This document shows positions 9,780 to 19,859 of a stretch of 62,000 bases of DNA, one piece after another. Under the pieces are notes generated by a model, which had not been told where the DNA came from, did not search any database, and was given only the letters and a program-made list of their open reading frames with translations. The position numbers and the translations under genes are program-made. Source of the stretch: Adiantum capillus-veneris. Its lineage: Eukaryota > Streptophyta > Polypodiopsida > Polypodiales > Pteridaceae. The stretch's first letter is position 1, and every line of letters starts with the position of its first letter. The DNA lies in contig CM043949.1 in the NCBI GenBank assembly GCA_014529385.2, positions 112,160,477 to 112,222,476 on the forward strand. Reading direction: 5' to 3'.

Positions 9780-10925
9780 TTTGTTGCAACAAGTCCTCCA
9801 ATGGCCCTTCATGCAAGCATTACAGAAACAAGAAAGTCGCATGGTCCTTACTTGAGTAGGGGCAAGGCGAGAAAACCCTGAATTGCAATACAGTGATCAA
9901 GATCCTTTTATACTGTCACAACCCCATAGATTGGACCTATCCACATCCCCTTCTTTCACTAGCCATAATATCATGTTTATAGTAGGACCTTCTTGAATGG
10001 ATTGTGCATATGATCTAGCTACAACATTGGATTGTTCTCGTAAAAAATGGCAGCTTGCCTAAGAACAACTTCTTCACTCTTAAGTTGTTCATGTGTAAGG
10101 GATCTCTCTATCATAGCGCTAGCGCCATCATGCTCCCCCTTTCCATGGCCAGAACAAAAAAAAATACATTTCATATATGTAATGCTAGTTGGTAATATCT
10201 AGCAACAAAGTAAAATGGCCTTGCAACCTTGAATTGGGAAGCTACACCATCTGACCACACCTAGTGCTTCTTGAAATTTAGCTCATGATCTTTAAGCCAC
10301 TGATCACAAAGAAGAAAACAATGCTTTAGAAATAGTGTATCGTGTTTCTTATCGTCAGAGATGTAGAAATGCATATGCTTGACAATAATATCATCTTTGC
10401 TGCTACACATGTAGGTTATGTGAACCAATATCTTGCATTGATCAGTATGCCAATGAATGGAATGTATATGTTTTTCTCTTGAACAAGTAATTCTCAGTAA
10501 AGTCTACTACTATAGATGTAATGGTTTCTGAGGGAAATATTTTAAACATTCTTTGCACCAATGTGCCTACCATCTATAAGTGAAATTTTTCTTGATGAAG
10601 ATTTCAATGTCGCCTTTTATCCTCTATGTCAGCTCTCTTAAAGGAACCTTCTTGAATGACACCACCTTTCTCTTACTTGGACCATGCTTTGTTTGAACTT
10701 CAATGTCCTCAAAGACTTGCAGACTTGCAGTGGGATTGTCTTTGTCATCTCCTCACATTCTTGTGGACAAAGTTGGAGCTTTTTCACACCACAGTTTTTG
10801 CACTGGCTCATCAAGCAGGTGTGCCTATGAAACATATTCTCCTCAACCTTTGTACATATGCATGATTCCCACAACTTTTTGATCCCTGAAAATGAGTGCT
10901 CAACCATAAGACATTCTGCGTTCAC
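9780..10925 (-). pseudogene. DNA-transposon transposase relic (ISDD / SDG-QFK / HGKG family)
   Basis: Pieces in several reverse-strand frames line up in order. First comes a Cys-rich block at 10638-10925 with CKNCGVKKLQLCP. Then MHFYISDDKKHDTLF (about 10340-10385), WSDGVASQFKVARPFYF (about 10210-10257), a SGHGKGEHDGASAMIER segment (about 10110-10155), and last a Cys-rich tail RLSCFCNACMKGHWRTCCN (about 9785-9840). I know the pattern 'ISDD..H' - 'SDG.asQFK..fnf' - 'HGKG.cDG.g...K' from uncharacterised transposon-like proteins with acidic, probably DDE-type, catalytic residues, mainly in animals. Multiple frameshifts and stops separate the blocks, so the gene is dead. Terminal inverted repeats were not found. 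Confidence 0.55.
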
Positions 10926-11163
10926 ACCATTTGATTTGCAAACATTGCATTCATGTGTACATCAATTCCCATAAAAACCAAAATCACTTAACCTCATAGT
11001 ATTAGATGCATCTTTGAAATACATCAGTAGTATCTGGTAAACTCAATAGCAAGTATTTTGATCTTTCAACTTTTGCATGAACCAAGGCTTCAAATTTTCA
11101 AAGGACCTTTGCCCAACCCTCACATGTGGGTGGCTATCTTTAAACTTCAAGAAATACTTTGTC

Positions 11164-11166
<3 letters not shown>

Positions 11167-11228
<62 letters not shown>
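11167..11228. repeat. Compound (GT)n(AG)n microsatellite
   Basis: GT run to about 11198, followed directly by an AG run to 11228. The same GT-then-GA compound structure occurs in the LTRs at 16.7 and 25.0 kb. Confidence 0.95.
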
Positions 11229-11229
<1 letters not shown>

Positions 11230-11610
11230 AGTTGCTAACGCTCAAAAGTTCCAAAGTAGTGGAGTGGTGAAGGTATTTATTTTTTATTACACTTTTTGAA
11301 ATAATTAACTTAAGGCTCATCCATTAGGATATTTTGGAGGTCTTTTGGAGGGCCTTTTAGAAGAGAGAGGAAAAAGCGCTCCTCCAATGAAAGAAGAGCT
11401 TATGTTACGTAGAAAAATAGATTGATATTAAGAAAAATATATAAAAGGTGTTAGTGGTCCTTGAAAACGGGCGCCTCTTCATTCAATGAGTCGAATGTAT
11501 TTTCATGAGGTAGGCGACGCTCATTTAATATGGCTTTCGTCATCATTGAAATTTTTTTAAAAATCACAAAACTATCAATTGGTGTTAGAATTTGAAGCTT
11601 TTGACACCAC

Positions 11611-11947
11611 CAATGCGTCCAAAACGTCCAAAAACCTGAAAAGACGTCTATCTACTTTTGCCTCAATCTGACACCCGGAGAGGGAGAAATCGCCAAAAAA
11701 CCCCTAAAAAGGGGATTTTGGATCATGGCACGCGAGGGACCATCTGGAGAATTCTAGATGACCTTCTACGTGCCATGATCCACTTTTTTTATTTTTTGCC
11801 TCACGACACACAGAGGGCCTCCCCTGCCGGCGCCGTGAGACAAAATCTCCTTTTTAGGGGTATTTTGATAATTACTCCCTCTCTGGCTCTCAGATTGAGG
11901 CAAGTAGATAGACATTTTTTAAGTTTTTGGTCATTTTGGACGCATTG
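11611..11947. mobile_element. Foldback / MITE-like element with nested inverted repeats
   Basis: The left end starts CAATGCGTCCAAAA and the right end finishes TTTTGGACGCATTG, a perfect 14-bp inverted terminus. The arms continue for about 105 bp on each side with roughly 80% match by eye; both contain the words CTATCTACTT, GCCTCAATCTGA, GAGAGGGAG and CCCCTAAAAAGG in mirrored order. Inside sits a second hairpin, with GGATCATGGCACG near 11720 facing CGTGCCATGATCC near 11783. No transposase is encoded. I see no convincing target-site duplication. Arm length suggests a Mutator-like or foldback derivative, which is inference. Confidence 0.7.
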
Positions 11948-11949
11948 CC

Positions 11950-12638
11950 GGTATGAAATAGGAGATAGTCCATCTTCTTCCTTTTGACCTTGAATTTGTT
12001 GAAGATTTGCCGTTGAACTTGGAAGCTTTTCTCCTTTATCTACTTTCATTTGCACTTTTTTTGGAGTCGGCTTCTTTGAAACAGATTTTGTTGTTTCTTC
12101 AGGTATGTCAATAATGACATATTCTTGTGGTTGCTCTGCTTCCTTCATTTTCAATTTTGCCTCATGCTCCAGGATGTAGCTATCTGTTTCACTTTTTCTG
12201 CTTTCACACTCACAAACTTCATTAGCTTCCTTCAACACTTTCAACATAAAACATGAAACTAGGTCGTAGCCTTCTTCATTACAAAACTTGGTTGGAGTTA
12301 GCTCATTTACACACACATCCAAGGTTGCCAATATTTGAGTCCATCCAAATGGCTCAAATAATTGCTTTGGAAAGGGATCCAGTATGTAAGCTTCATCGTC
12401 CATTGATCTTTCTAGGATGCAATCCTCCTTCACTGAGCTTCCACACTTCGAAGCACCACACATCCAAATTTCTTGTTTGGTTTGTAGCCATGCAGGTATC
12501 TCTTTCCCATTGACTATAGTAGAGTCAATTTCTTCTAAAGGAGTTCTATTCACATCTCTATAGATATGGTCTTTTATGCTTATTTCTTCTAAAGGAGTTC
12601 TATTCACATCTCTATAGCTATGGTCTTTATGCTTATTT
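11950..12638 (-). pseudogene. Post-protease segment of a Tat/Athila-like element
   Basis: This reverse-strand open segment continues from the protease at 12604-13335 after a 1-base frameshift. It encodes EIPAWLQTKQEIWMCGAS, a Cys/acidic segment, LFEPFGWTQILATLDVCVN and TPTKFCNEEGYDLV, and then a basic, charged tail. The same order (WMCGAS..CG, FGWTQIL.TLDVCVN, KFCDEEGYDLV) is present in the larger element at 49.8-50.1 kb, so this is a conserved domain between protease and RT whose function I do not know. The RT expected next is missing; the sequence is cut off at the foldback element. Confidence 0.7.
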
Positions 12639-13335
12639 TTGTGGTGATCTTTTTATATCTCAAGTAGATATAGTCATAGTCCCAATCTTGAACCATCTTA
12701 AGTTGACGCATGAAAGGTCTTCCTAAAATGATATCAAAATTGTTCCCTTTTCCAAAATCTACTATTGTAAATGTATGTTCATATTCAATCCCACAAGAAG
12801 TCACAATAATTTTCTCTAGGATACCAAGAGGTTTTTCCTTGTATCCATCTGCAAGTTGCAGCTTCATTCTAGTTTTCCTAAGCGCTGGTCTACCCCATTT
12901 TTCCCAAATGTCTTTTGTGGCTATGGCGACTCCATCCCCACTATCAAGTATAGCCAATGTTTTAACTCCTTTGTGTTCCACAGGTAAGGTGGTGTTTCCT
13001 TCTTCTCCTTCGCAATATTCCCCCACCTTGTTTATTGGCACAGGTTTAGCGTTTGCACTTTCTTGTTGAGTTTTGTTTGATTGTTCATTTGAGGGTAGAT
13101 CTTGAAGAGGTATCTTTAATCCTATCTTCCCCAAATTGTTACCTACTTCATCCCATACATGTGGTCTAATCTTAAGCAGTTCAGATAGAGTAATGGTGCA
13201 CTGTATTGGAACTGACATCAACTCTTGCATACTCTTTGTATCCATCATTTTGGATATGGATTTCCTCTGAGATGGCACCACTCTAGTCTTCAAGTCTGCC
13301 TCATGTTCTCCTATGTATGAGGGTAAGGTCTTCAA
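12604..13335 (-). pseudogene. Retropepsin-like protease of a Tat/Athila-like Ty3 element
   Basis: The 243-codon reverse-strand frame carries a retropepsin core: an acidic lead EYCEGEEGNTTLPVE, the active-site motif LAILDSGDGVAIA (DSG), and the carboxy-terminal IILGRPFMRQLKM motif. The enzyme class cleaves Gag-Pol polyproteins during particle maturation. The amino-terminal part has a conserved segment TITLSELLKIRPHVWDEVG that also occurs at 51.36-51.47 kb. DSG is intact here, unlike the NSG of the related element. It continues from the gag segment on its right and is followed, after a frameshift, by the post-protease domain. Confidence 0.8.
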
Positions 13336-13404
13336 GGACTCTGGTTTGCTTTCAATTGAAACTTTCGTCCCTGCATCTCCATTTAGAGATTGAATGTCTC
13401 CCTG

Positions 13405-14160
13405 TTAGACTTCATGCCCTGTATTGACCTCAGTTATGGGTGCAAATTGGAAAGTTGCACTTCCATCTTTTTCACTTCTAATTGCTTCCCACAATTCATT
13501 TGGCCACGGCTCATCTATCTCTGGGATAGGTGCCATAAATTGTGATCTTGACCTTGCATCACTAGTGGTGTTGGCCACTACTTGATCATCTAGTTGAATT
13601 TCTAGGCTGTTGGTTTCTTGTGCTGCAGTCTTTGCTTGCACATCGTTTTGTGATTCTAGCTCAATGTTTCTTTGAGTTAATGTTTCAACAACCTTTGCCT
13701 TAGGCATTTCAAATCCAACACTTTTTGGTTTTGTTTCTGGAGGTGGAATTGGTGCTTCAGGCTCCATCATTGCCCGTGCAGTTTTTACCAATTCCTTACA
13801 CATTCTCAACCTCTCAGTCTCTACCTCAGCATGAGGATATTTCATCCCTCGTTGCTCTAGGGTTTGGTTGGGTTTCAATCTAGCCTCATATGCTTCCAGT
13901 GCAGCATCTAATGGCTCTAGGACTTTGTCTACCAACACAGATCCTCCGGAAGACGCCTTCCGTGGTTTCTTATCGCTCACCACCGTTTTGTTTTCCCGTT
14001 CTTGTTTTAACTGCTCCTTTGTCTCTTGTAATTCTGTTTGTAGTGTAGTTTGATTTGTAATTGTTTTTGCTTTAATTCTGTCTCTTTTGGCTTTCCAGGA
14101 TTTTTTCCTAGTCCTCACTGACACACTAGTTGTTTCCCCTTGTTTGGGTTGTTGATCTAT
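13405..14160 (-). pseudogene. Gag middle/C-terminal region, coiled-coil rich
   Basis: A 239-codon reverse-strand segment between Gag core and protease. It begins with a basic, Gln/Glu-rich stretch (QTELQETKEQLKQERENK) predicted by eye to form a coiled coil. A KKPRKASSGG basic patch and a Glu/Pro-rich linker follow, including APIPPPETKP. It ends at a TAG near 13405 that separates it from the protease frame. No zinc knuckle is visible, which is common for Tat/Athila relatives. Assigned to Gag by position between a Gag core and a retropepsin. Confidence 0.6.
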
Positions 14161-14189
14161 CTCCTCATTAGCTTGGTCCTCAGCATTTT

Positions 14190-14640
14190 CTTTTGCTTGG
14201 GCTTATCCCTAGTACAGGAGCATTATCCCTAGGGATCTTTGTATCACCAATTTCCTCGCCATAGGCTTTACATATGTCAACTAGGTATAACGCTTCTCTC
14301 GTGACTTTTTCAAAGGAAGTGCATCCTTTTAAGTGCAAATCTTTCTTGAGAGTTTCATTTTTCAAACCCTCTATGAAGAGAATTGATCATCTTTCATCCT
14401 GTGGTAACTCGCGTTCCAGACATCTCTCTATATATTGTTTGAAGTGTAGCGATGCTTCCTTCACTCTCTCATCTTCTTTTTGCTTGAATGCATAGATTTG
14501 GGACACTGTGTTATGCTTGATTCCCCTTTTAGAGAACTCCACAACAAATTCTTGCAAAAATTGTTCAACATTTGAGAAGGCATTTTTGTCCAACGGTTGG
14601 AACCAATTCAATGCTATCCCTTCCAAGGTTAAGCCAATCC
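14190..14640 (-). pseudogene. Gag core (retrotransposon gag domain)
   Basis: The reverse strand encodes MEGIALNWFQPLDKNAFSN, VEQFLQEFVVEFSKRG, and DERVKEASLHFKQYIERCL, then after a stop near 14387 SILFIEGLKNETLKKDLHL and a TFEKVT-like segment. This matches the retrotransposon gag domain pattern 'A..Wf..l......tw..f...F...F' and 'esv..y..rf......c'. It is the particle-forming protein of the same remnant as the protease at 12.6-13.3 kb. The amino-terminal region to the right is missing; forward-strand sequence of a different element starts at about 14700. Confidence 0.75.
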
Positions 14641-14699
14641 CTCATACTGTGTATGAAAATAAAATACTTATTCAGCTCTTAACACTTGTTTGAACAAGG

Positions 14700-14993
14700 A
14701 TGCATGTACGTATGGATCCCTTAACCCATCATACTTCCCTTAACACTCAAGCCAAACGAGCAATTCAAAAGCAAAGAAAAACCTATCTAGTACTTGTAAA
14801 CCAACTTTTTTCTCATAGCAAAACTTCTCAAGACTCTTCACACGATGAATTTCTCTCACAATGTAAACATTGTTTCATGCATGGTTTACCTCATGGAATA
14901 CCACTATTACGTCCTGAAGACCATAGAATTGACATTACCTTGGGTAGTGAACGTCCTTGTGGAGCACCATACCATGTAAACTGTAACATTTAA
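14700..14993 (+). pseudogene. Ty3/Gypsy RT amino-terminal fragment
   Basis: A 97-codon forward frame whose second half, HGLPHGIPLLRPEDHRIDI followed by LGSERPCGAPYHVN, matches the segment just before the Ty3/Gypsy RT palm ('LP..LPP.R..DH.I.l.pGs.PP...pYR.s'). The RT core is absent. It is a short forward-strand fragment next to the reverse-strand gag remnant, from a different insertion. Confidence 0.7.
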
Positions 14994-14999
14994 TGGCCT

Positions 15000-15770
15000 A
15001 ATAACTTATGTGTAGAGGAAATTAGCATGAACATAGTGGGCATTTCATTAGAGTAGATTCCTAATGAGAATTACAAGAGTGCTTGGGTGGAGAGAGCAAC
15101 AAAAAGCATAACACCTAGTTAGATAGCATCGACAATACTTTCAAAAGAGAGAGCAATTAAGCTATTGACAACAGTTGAGGACCGGATTTTCATGGAGCCG
15201 GTCCCCCCTCCAAAAGGCTTTGTATTATGGTTTCTCCCATCAAGAGAGACATTGTACAATACAATTCTTTGTGTTCCTTCAAGACTAGCTAGTGCAATGA
15301 AGATGGAAACTTCATGCACTAAGCAAAACACTTAACAAACACAACTTGAATTATCCCCTTTCTCAGACCCAAGACCTCACACACCTTCGAAGATGGTGAG
15401 AGCTAGCAGGGTATGAGGGTAGATTGAGAGGAAGAAGGAGTATCTTACGAGAAAGATGTACATCTCCTCACATAATCACTCATATGTAGCATATCTTAGC
15501 TTAGTAATTAGCTTGGTAGAGGAGATGAGCATGCATTGAAGCTTGGCTCTTGGTTGGATTTGCATCCACATGCCAAGAGAGTGTTGATGTAGGCTTCTAT
15601 CTCACAAGCTTGGAGTAGGTGATGAGTTCTCCATTAAAGCTTGGGAAGAGATAGTCTTCTCTTTCTTCACACATGAGCTTGTGTGAGTGTGTGTGTGTGA
15701 TAATGCCTTGCAAAAATAAGCCCCCTCTCACTCTTGGGCGAGCCCTCTTGCTAAATGCTCTTCCTGAAGC
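15000..15770. other. No recognisable gene
   Basis: Open frames here (for example 15119-15331 reverse) lack motifs. The text resembles non-coding LTR or leader sequence, with a short GT run near 15690. Confidence 0.4.
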
Positions 15771-16115
15771 CTCATTGGCCCTCCCCAAGTCAAGCCAATT
15801 ACAATTAAGAAGCATAAGTGATAGCCTTCTGACATGTGTCCCCCTTTCCCCTTTTGTGAGAGATTTAGGTAATTAAATAATTAAACTAAACTCTCATTGG
15901 ACCCCTTTGCCTCCTGGCCAATAGGAATCAGGCAAGCCATGGGGCTCCTGAATGCTCATTGGACCCCTTGTGAGACTGCCCAATAGTCTTCTAGGAGACT
16001 TAATTCTCATTGGTTTCTTTTATTAAATGTTTTTAAATTAATTAAACTAGATTTACTCTAGCTTAATTTTCATTGGTCCACTTCAAGGGTCATCCAATAG
16101 AAATTGGGCACACCT
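15771..16115. promoter_or_regulatory. Cluster of CCAAT/ATTGG motifs in diverged repeats
   Basis: The words CTCATTGGACCCC, GCTCATTGGACCCC, CTCATTGG and TTCATTGGTCC recur at about 15893, 15955, 16008 and 16069, spaced about 53-63 bp, often with an inverse CCAATAG 20-30 bp later. CCAAT boxes bind NF-Y in plants; a U3 promoter of an unrecognised LTR is one explanation. No binding is shown. Confidence 0.4.
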
Positions 16116-16394
16116 TGTGGGCATCTGGCCTAGGGAGCTGACATGTGTCCCTCATTCCCTTTGTGTAAAGGGAGCCTGTGTGTGTGTGTGTGTGTGTGGA
16201 TTTCTCTCTCATCCCCTACCTTTAGGGCTCGCCCCCTCCCATGTAGGGATGTGCAAAGACTTTTAGGGCACACACAAAGCATCCAATTTTCCCTAGGGTT
16301 CACCTTTGGACACAACCTTTGAATTTTGGAACCTTAGCATTTTGGATGTCTTAATGGGCTGAACCTTAGGGTCTTTTTAGCCCATTGTTGCACA

Positions 16395-16399
16395 TGGCT
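16395..16399. other. Target-site duplication, left (TGGCT)
   Basis: TGGCT directly precedes the left LTR and is repeated at 25367-25371 directly after the right LTR. Confidence 0.95.
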
Positions 16400-16589
16400 T
16401 GTTAACCCTCACGGCACACGGACACCCTATGATCTATAAACGTTGTATTATTTAGAGTCAGGTACCGGGCTTGTCGGACCAATAGGAAAAGGGTAAGAGT
16501 GATCGCCGATGAGAGGCGCACTCTAACTGGGACATTCAAGGGATTAGTTGGCTAAGCATGGGCGCCCAAGTGGGAATGGGGTGAGCTGA

Positions 16590-16597
16590 TATAAAAG
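16590..16597 (+). promoter_or_regulatory. TATA box of the 5' LTR
   Basis: TATAAAAG about 190 bp into the LTR, conserved at 24919-24926 in the 3' LTR. It probably sets the start of the genomic RNA, which would place the GT/GA microsatellite in the transcribed R/U5 part. Confidence 0.7.
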
Positions 16598-16691
16598 CCA
16601 ACTAAACCTAATTTTTACTCATTCTCTCATTTGTGCAATAGAAGAGTACTCTTGCTCCATCTCCATCTCCATCTTCTTCTTCTTCACCTCC

Positions 16692-16692
<1 letters not shown>

Positions 16693-16776
<84 letters not shown>
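16693..16776. repeat. Compound (GT)n(GA)n microsatellite inside the 5' LTR
   Basis: GT run to about 16732, then GA run. Its partner in the 3' LTR (25028-25114) has a shorter GT and a longer GA part, which shows independent slippage after insertion. Confidence 0.95.
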
Positions 16777-16784
<8 letters not shown>

Positions 16785-17031
16785 TGTGTGCGATCGAGCA
16801 TTACGAAGGCACGACGGCGGCGAAGCGGTTGAGCGCGGCACGACTGCAGCTTCTTCTTCATTGCGGCGAGGAATCCACCACGAAGGCGAGCATAGATCGG
16901 TGAGTGACACACCCTTTGCTCTCTTGAGCTTGCTAGTTTAGGCTTGTTGTGTGCTTGGAGCCATTTGTGGCTCGCACACGGTGTATTGGCAAGTCCCTTG
17001 CTTCGACAGTGCGGCAAGGAGCGCACATTTT

Positions 17032-17046
17032 TGGCGCCGTTGCCGG
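17032..17046 (+). other. Primer-binding site, tRNA-Asp type
   Basis: TGGCGCCGTTGCCGG lies five bases after the LTR end. It is complementary to the 3' end of plant tRNA-Asp, the primer known for Athila/Calypso-type elements. Confidence 0.88.
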
Positions 17047-17942
17047 AGAAATGCCCTACACTAAGCTCGGTTAAGCACTTTACGCTTTCTTGTGGTGCAA
17101 TTTCTATCATAGGAAAGGCAGGGAATGAGTGTGTGTAGTTGTGTGGAGATTTCTGTTTTTTGCATTTTCTACGTTTTCTACGTTTTTTGGTTTGCACTGC
17201 ACAGCTAGCATTTCTTGCGTTTTTGCATTTTCTGCATTTTCTGGTTCTGTCAAGTTTCAATTTCTGCATTTTCTGCATTTTTTCAATTTTCTGCATTTCT
17301 TGCGTTTTTTCAATTTCTGCATTTTCTGCATTAAAAAAATAAATAATAATAATTTAAATTTTTTGAAAAAAAAATTTTTTTGAAAAAAAAAATCTGAAAA
17401 ATAAAAACGTGAGTGAGGGGGAGGTTAAATTTTTCGAAAATAAAAAACGTGAGTATAAAAACGGACGGGTTGGTTTGTATAAAAGTTAGATCGGGATCGG
17501 GATCATTTCCCCAAGCCCAAGCCCAAGCCCAAGCCCAAGCCCAGGCCCAGGCCCAGGCCTCAGTCCTCAGTCCTATGATATATACTAGACTCACTCTTAT
17601 ATATATACCCTACCTCCTCAAGAGGGAATGAGAGCATGTGGGACAAGTCCTCCACTCTCCTCCCTTCTCTTCCCACTTGCACCCTTAGACTTGCTACTTG
17701 GAGCTTAGTTTCCCAGCTAGGAAAAGACTTTTTCGGGCTTTTCTGGAGCAAAATAGAACCAAACGGTGGACTGTAAAGCACAGCGCGTCCCTCCTAGCGA
17801 TACGCTCGTTTCGAGCTATCACACGACCCATTCCACGACACGCTCTAAAAAATCTAGCAAAAAAACAAACAAAAAACACGCAAAAAACTAGTCACAAGGC
17901 CTCCTAGAGCAGCTTTTTGACACCTTAGGGTATCAAAAGCAC
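17047..17942 (+). other. Leader of the Gag-Pro element with internal minisatellites
   Basis: About 900 bases between primer site and gag ATG. It holds a TTTTCTGCA-like repeat (17150-17335), an A/T-rich stretch and a CCCAAG hexamer array (about 17509-17558). No conserved coding frame is seen. Packaging or translation signals could lie here, but none can be named. Confidence 0.6.
17509..17558. repeat. (CCCAAG)n hexanucleotide repeat
   Basis: Five CCCAAG units grading into CCCAGG units. Translated in one frame it gives an Ala-Trp repeat, which is not a protein. Confidence 0.9.
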
Positions 17943-19859
17943 ATGCACTTACGCTCTGGGCGGGTGCTAGAACACGAGCATATTGAGGGTGTCTCTGTTC
18001 ATACGGACACCCATTACGCATCCACGATAGGCTCTAGACCCTCAGCGGGGACACAAGGTAGCACCACCCAAGACCCTAAAATAGCCGCTAGTGATTCCTC
18101 CTCCGACTCAGAAATCATGGAAGCATACCCTACCCAAAACACTGAGAGAGAAGGCCATGCACCTCCCGAATCTCCACAGCCTAGTACTAGTATGTTTAGC
18201 CGTTTCATGGAAACATTAGGTAGAGCTACTCGCTCGGAACCTGATGCAAATGAAGCACACGAAGGGGGTGGGGAAGTGGACTCTCCTTTCACATCGCACG
18301 TGGACCCCACACCCCCAAAGAGTGTCCATGTGGATATCCTGCCAACTTCTTACCAAGAAGGCCCTGTTGAGCTGCCTCCTTTAGAAGTTCCCTCTAGAGT
18401 ACCGTTGGTGACAAGTAAAACCACGGGGAGCAACATTGCTTCTACCTCACAAGAAACCGTTAACACGTCGACTCTAGAAGGATTGTTCATTAACGATCAT
18501 TGGACATACAACCTCCACACTGAGGTGTTGACGAATCTACACTTTGGCCACGCCTACCATGTAGGATGGATAGAGATTGTACAATCCACCTCTAGTGCCA
18601 CGTGCATCGAAGATCAACAGAAAATGATCTGTAATGTTATCCATGGCATTATTCAATCAGAAAGGCAAAACCGAGGGGTAAATATACTCTCAACTGGCCC
18701 CATGAGATTTTTGGATACGAGCAAGGCTCAACAGCCTACTCTATCACAAATGGAGACTCCTCTAATGAGCCCCATGGACCCATCTTACATCATTTCACCT
18801 GGGGTCTCTATGCAATCTGAGCCTCCGAGCAACAACTTTAGCTTCCCTAACTTGGCTCAACCCTCTATTAAGGAAAACACAATGCTCACTCCAGGGCTAA
18901 GCCTGACAGAGAATGTACCGATGACATCTACGGTTAGCGCAGTGCCACTATCTAGTGTCGTAGTACCTAATATGGGGCCTCGATCGTATGTGCCTCTAGC
19001 CCCTTATGCACACATGGCCCCCACACCTCCAATTGTACCACTTGTTTATGCTCCTCGAGTGCCGCTCCCTAGCCCTTATCCAAGTGGACCTATGCCCGGT
19101 TATGTTCCATATCCTACATCATCCACACATATGCCAAGACCGGTACCCGTCCCTCTCCCACATATGATTCCAAGAGTACCTCCACCGGCCCTGCCTCCTC
19201 ACATAGGTGACTTGGCAGCATTTGCTCAAACCATAGGTCGATCTATCGCGGAAAATATGCGTCATGCATCTGATAGAGAGCCTAGAAGTAAGGCAGTACA
19301 AATTGCCAAACTCACGCAAAAATTCAATGGGGACGAAGATGCTAGAAAACACATTGAAGTGTTTGAACAAGTATGTGATTCCTTAGGGGAACGCAACGAA
19401 CTACATAAGTGCAATGCCTTGAGCTTGACATTAAGTGGGAAGGCTGGAGATTGGTATAGAACCCTAAGGGTGGACGAGAAAACAATCTACCCTACCCTTC
19501 GAAGGTTGTTTCTAAAGGAGTACATACGAGAAGGTGTGCTTTGGGGTGTAGCATCTCAGCTATAGAAGGCCGAACGTAAGGAAGGAGATTCAGTAAGGGA
19601 CTTCATTAGTCGTCTAAAGCACTTAAACTCTCACTGCCCTGTAAATGAGCGCTTCAACAATAACCAACTGCTTGATCGATTCATTCGAGGGTTGAGGAAT
19701 GAAGGAATCTATAATGGACTAGTGATTAGAGGTATCACAACCTGGGAAGATGTCACTGCCAATGCAATCCAATTAGAGGACAACTTGATGATAGCAGGCA
19801 TGAGGGTGTCTACTGACATGAGATCCACTAGCTCACAAGCCATTGGTATGAACCCATGA
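17943..19859 (+). pseudogene. gag of the Gag-Pro element, one in-frame TAG
   Basis: The frame opens at MHLRSGRVLEHEH, resembling Athila/Tat Gag amino termini. It runs through a Ser/Glu/Pro-rich region, then a Pro-rich stretch near residues 340-420 (PMPGYVPYP, VPLPHMIPRVPPPALPPH), to a retrotransposon gag domain from about residue 440 (IAKLTQKFNGDEDARKHIE, LSGKAGDWYRTL, LRRLFLKEYI). A TAG at 19563-19565 splits this domain, but the same frame continues cleanly through GDSVRDFISRLKHLN and FIRGLRNEGIYNGL to a TGA at 19857-19859. That TGA overlaps the ATG of the next frame. Without the TAG it would be about 638 codons. The TAG is most simply a nonsense mutation; read-through is possible but unproven. 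Gag would form the particle shell. Confidence 0.85.

Larger units (their letters stand above)
16400..17027 (+). repeat. 5' LTR of the Gag-Pro element
   Basis: Starts TGTTAACCCTCACGG and ends GGAGCGCACA. It is nearly identical to 24729-25366. Inside are a TATA box at 16590-16597, a CTCCATCTCCATC repeat and a GT/GA compound microsatellite. Confidence 0.95.
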
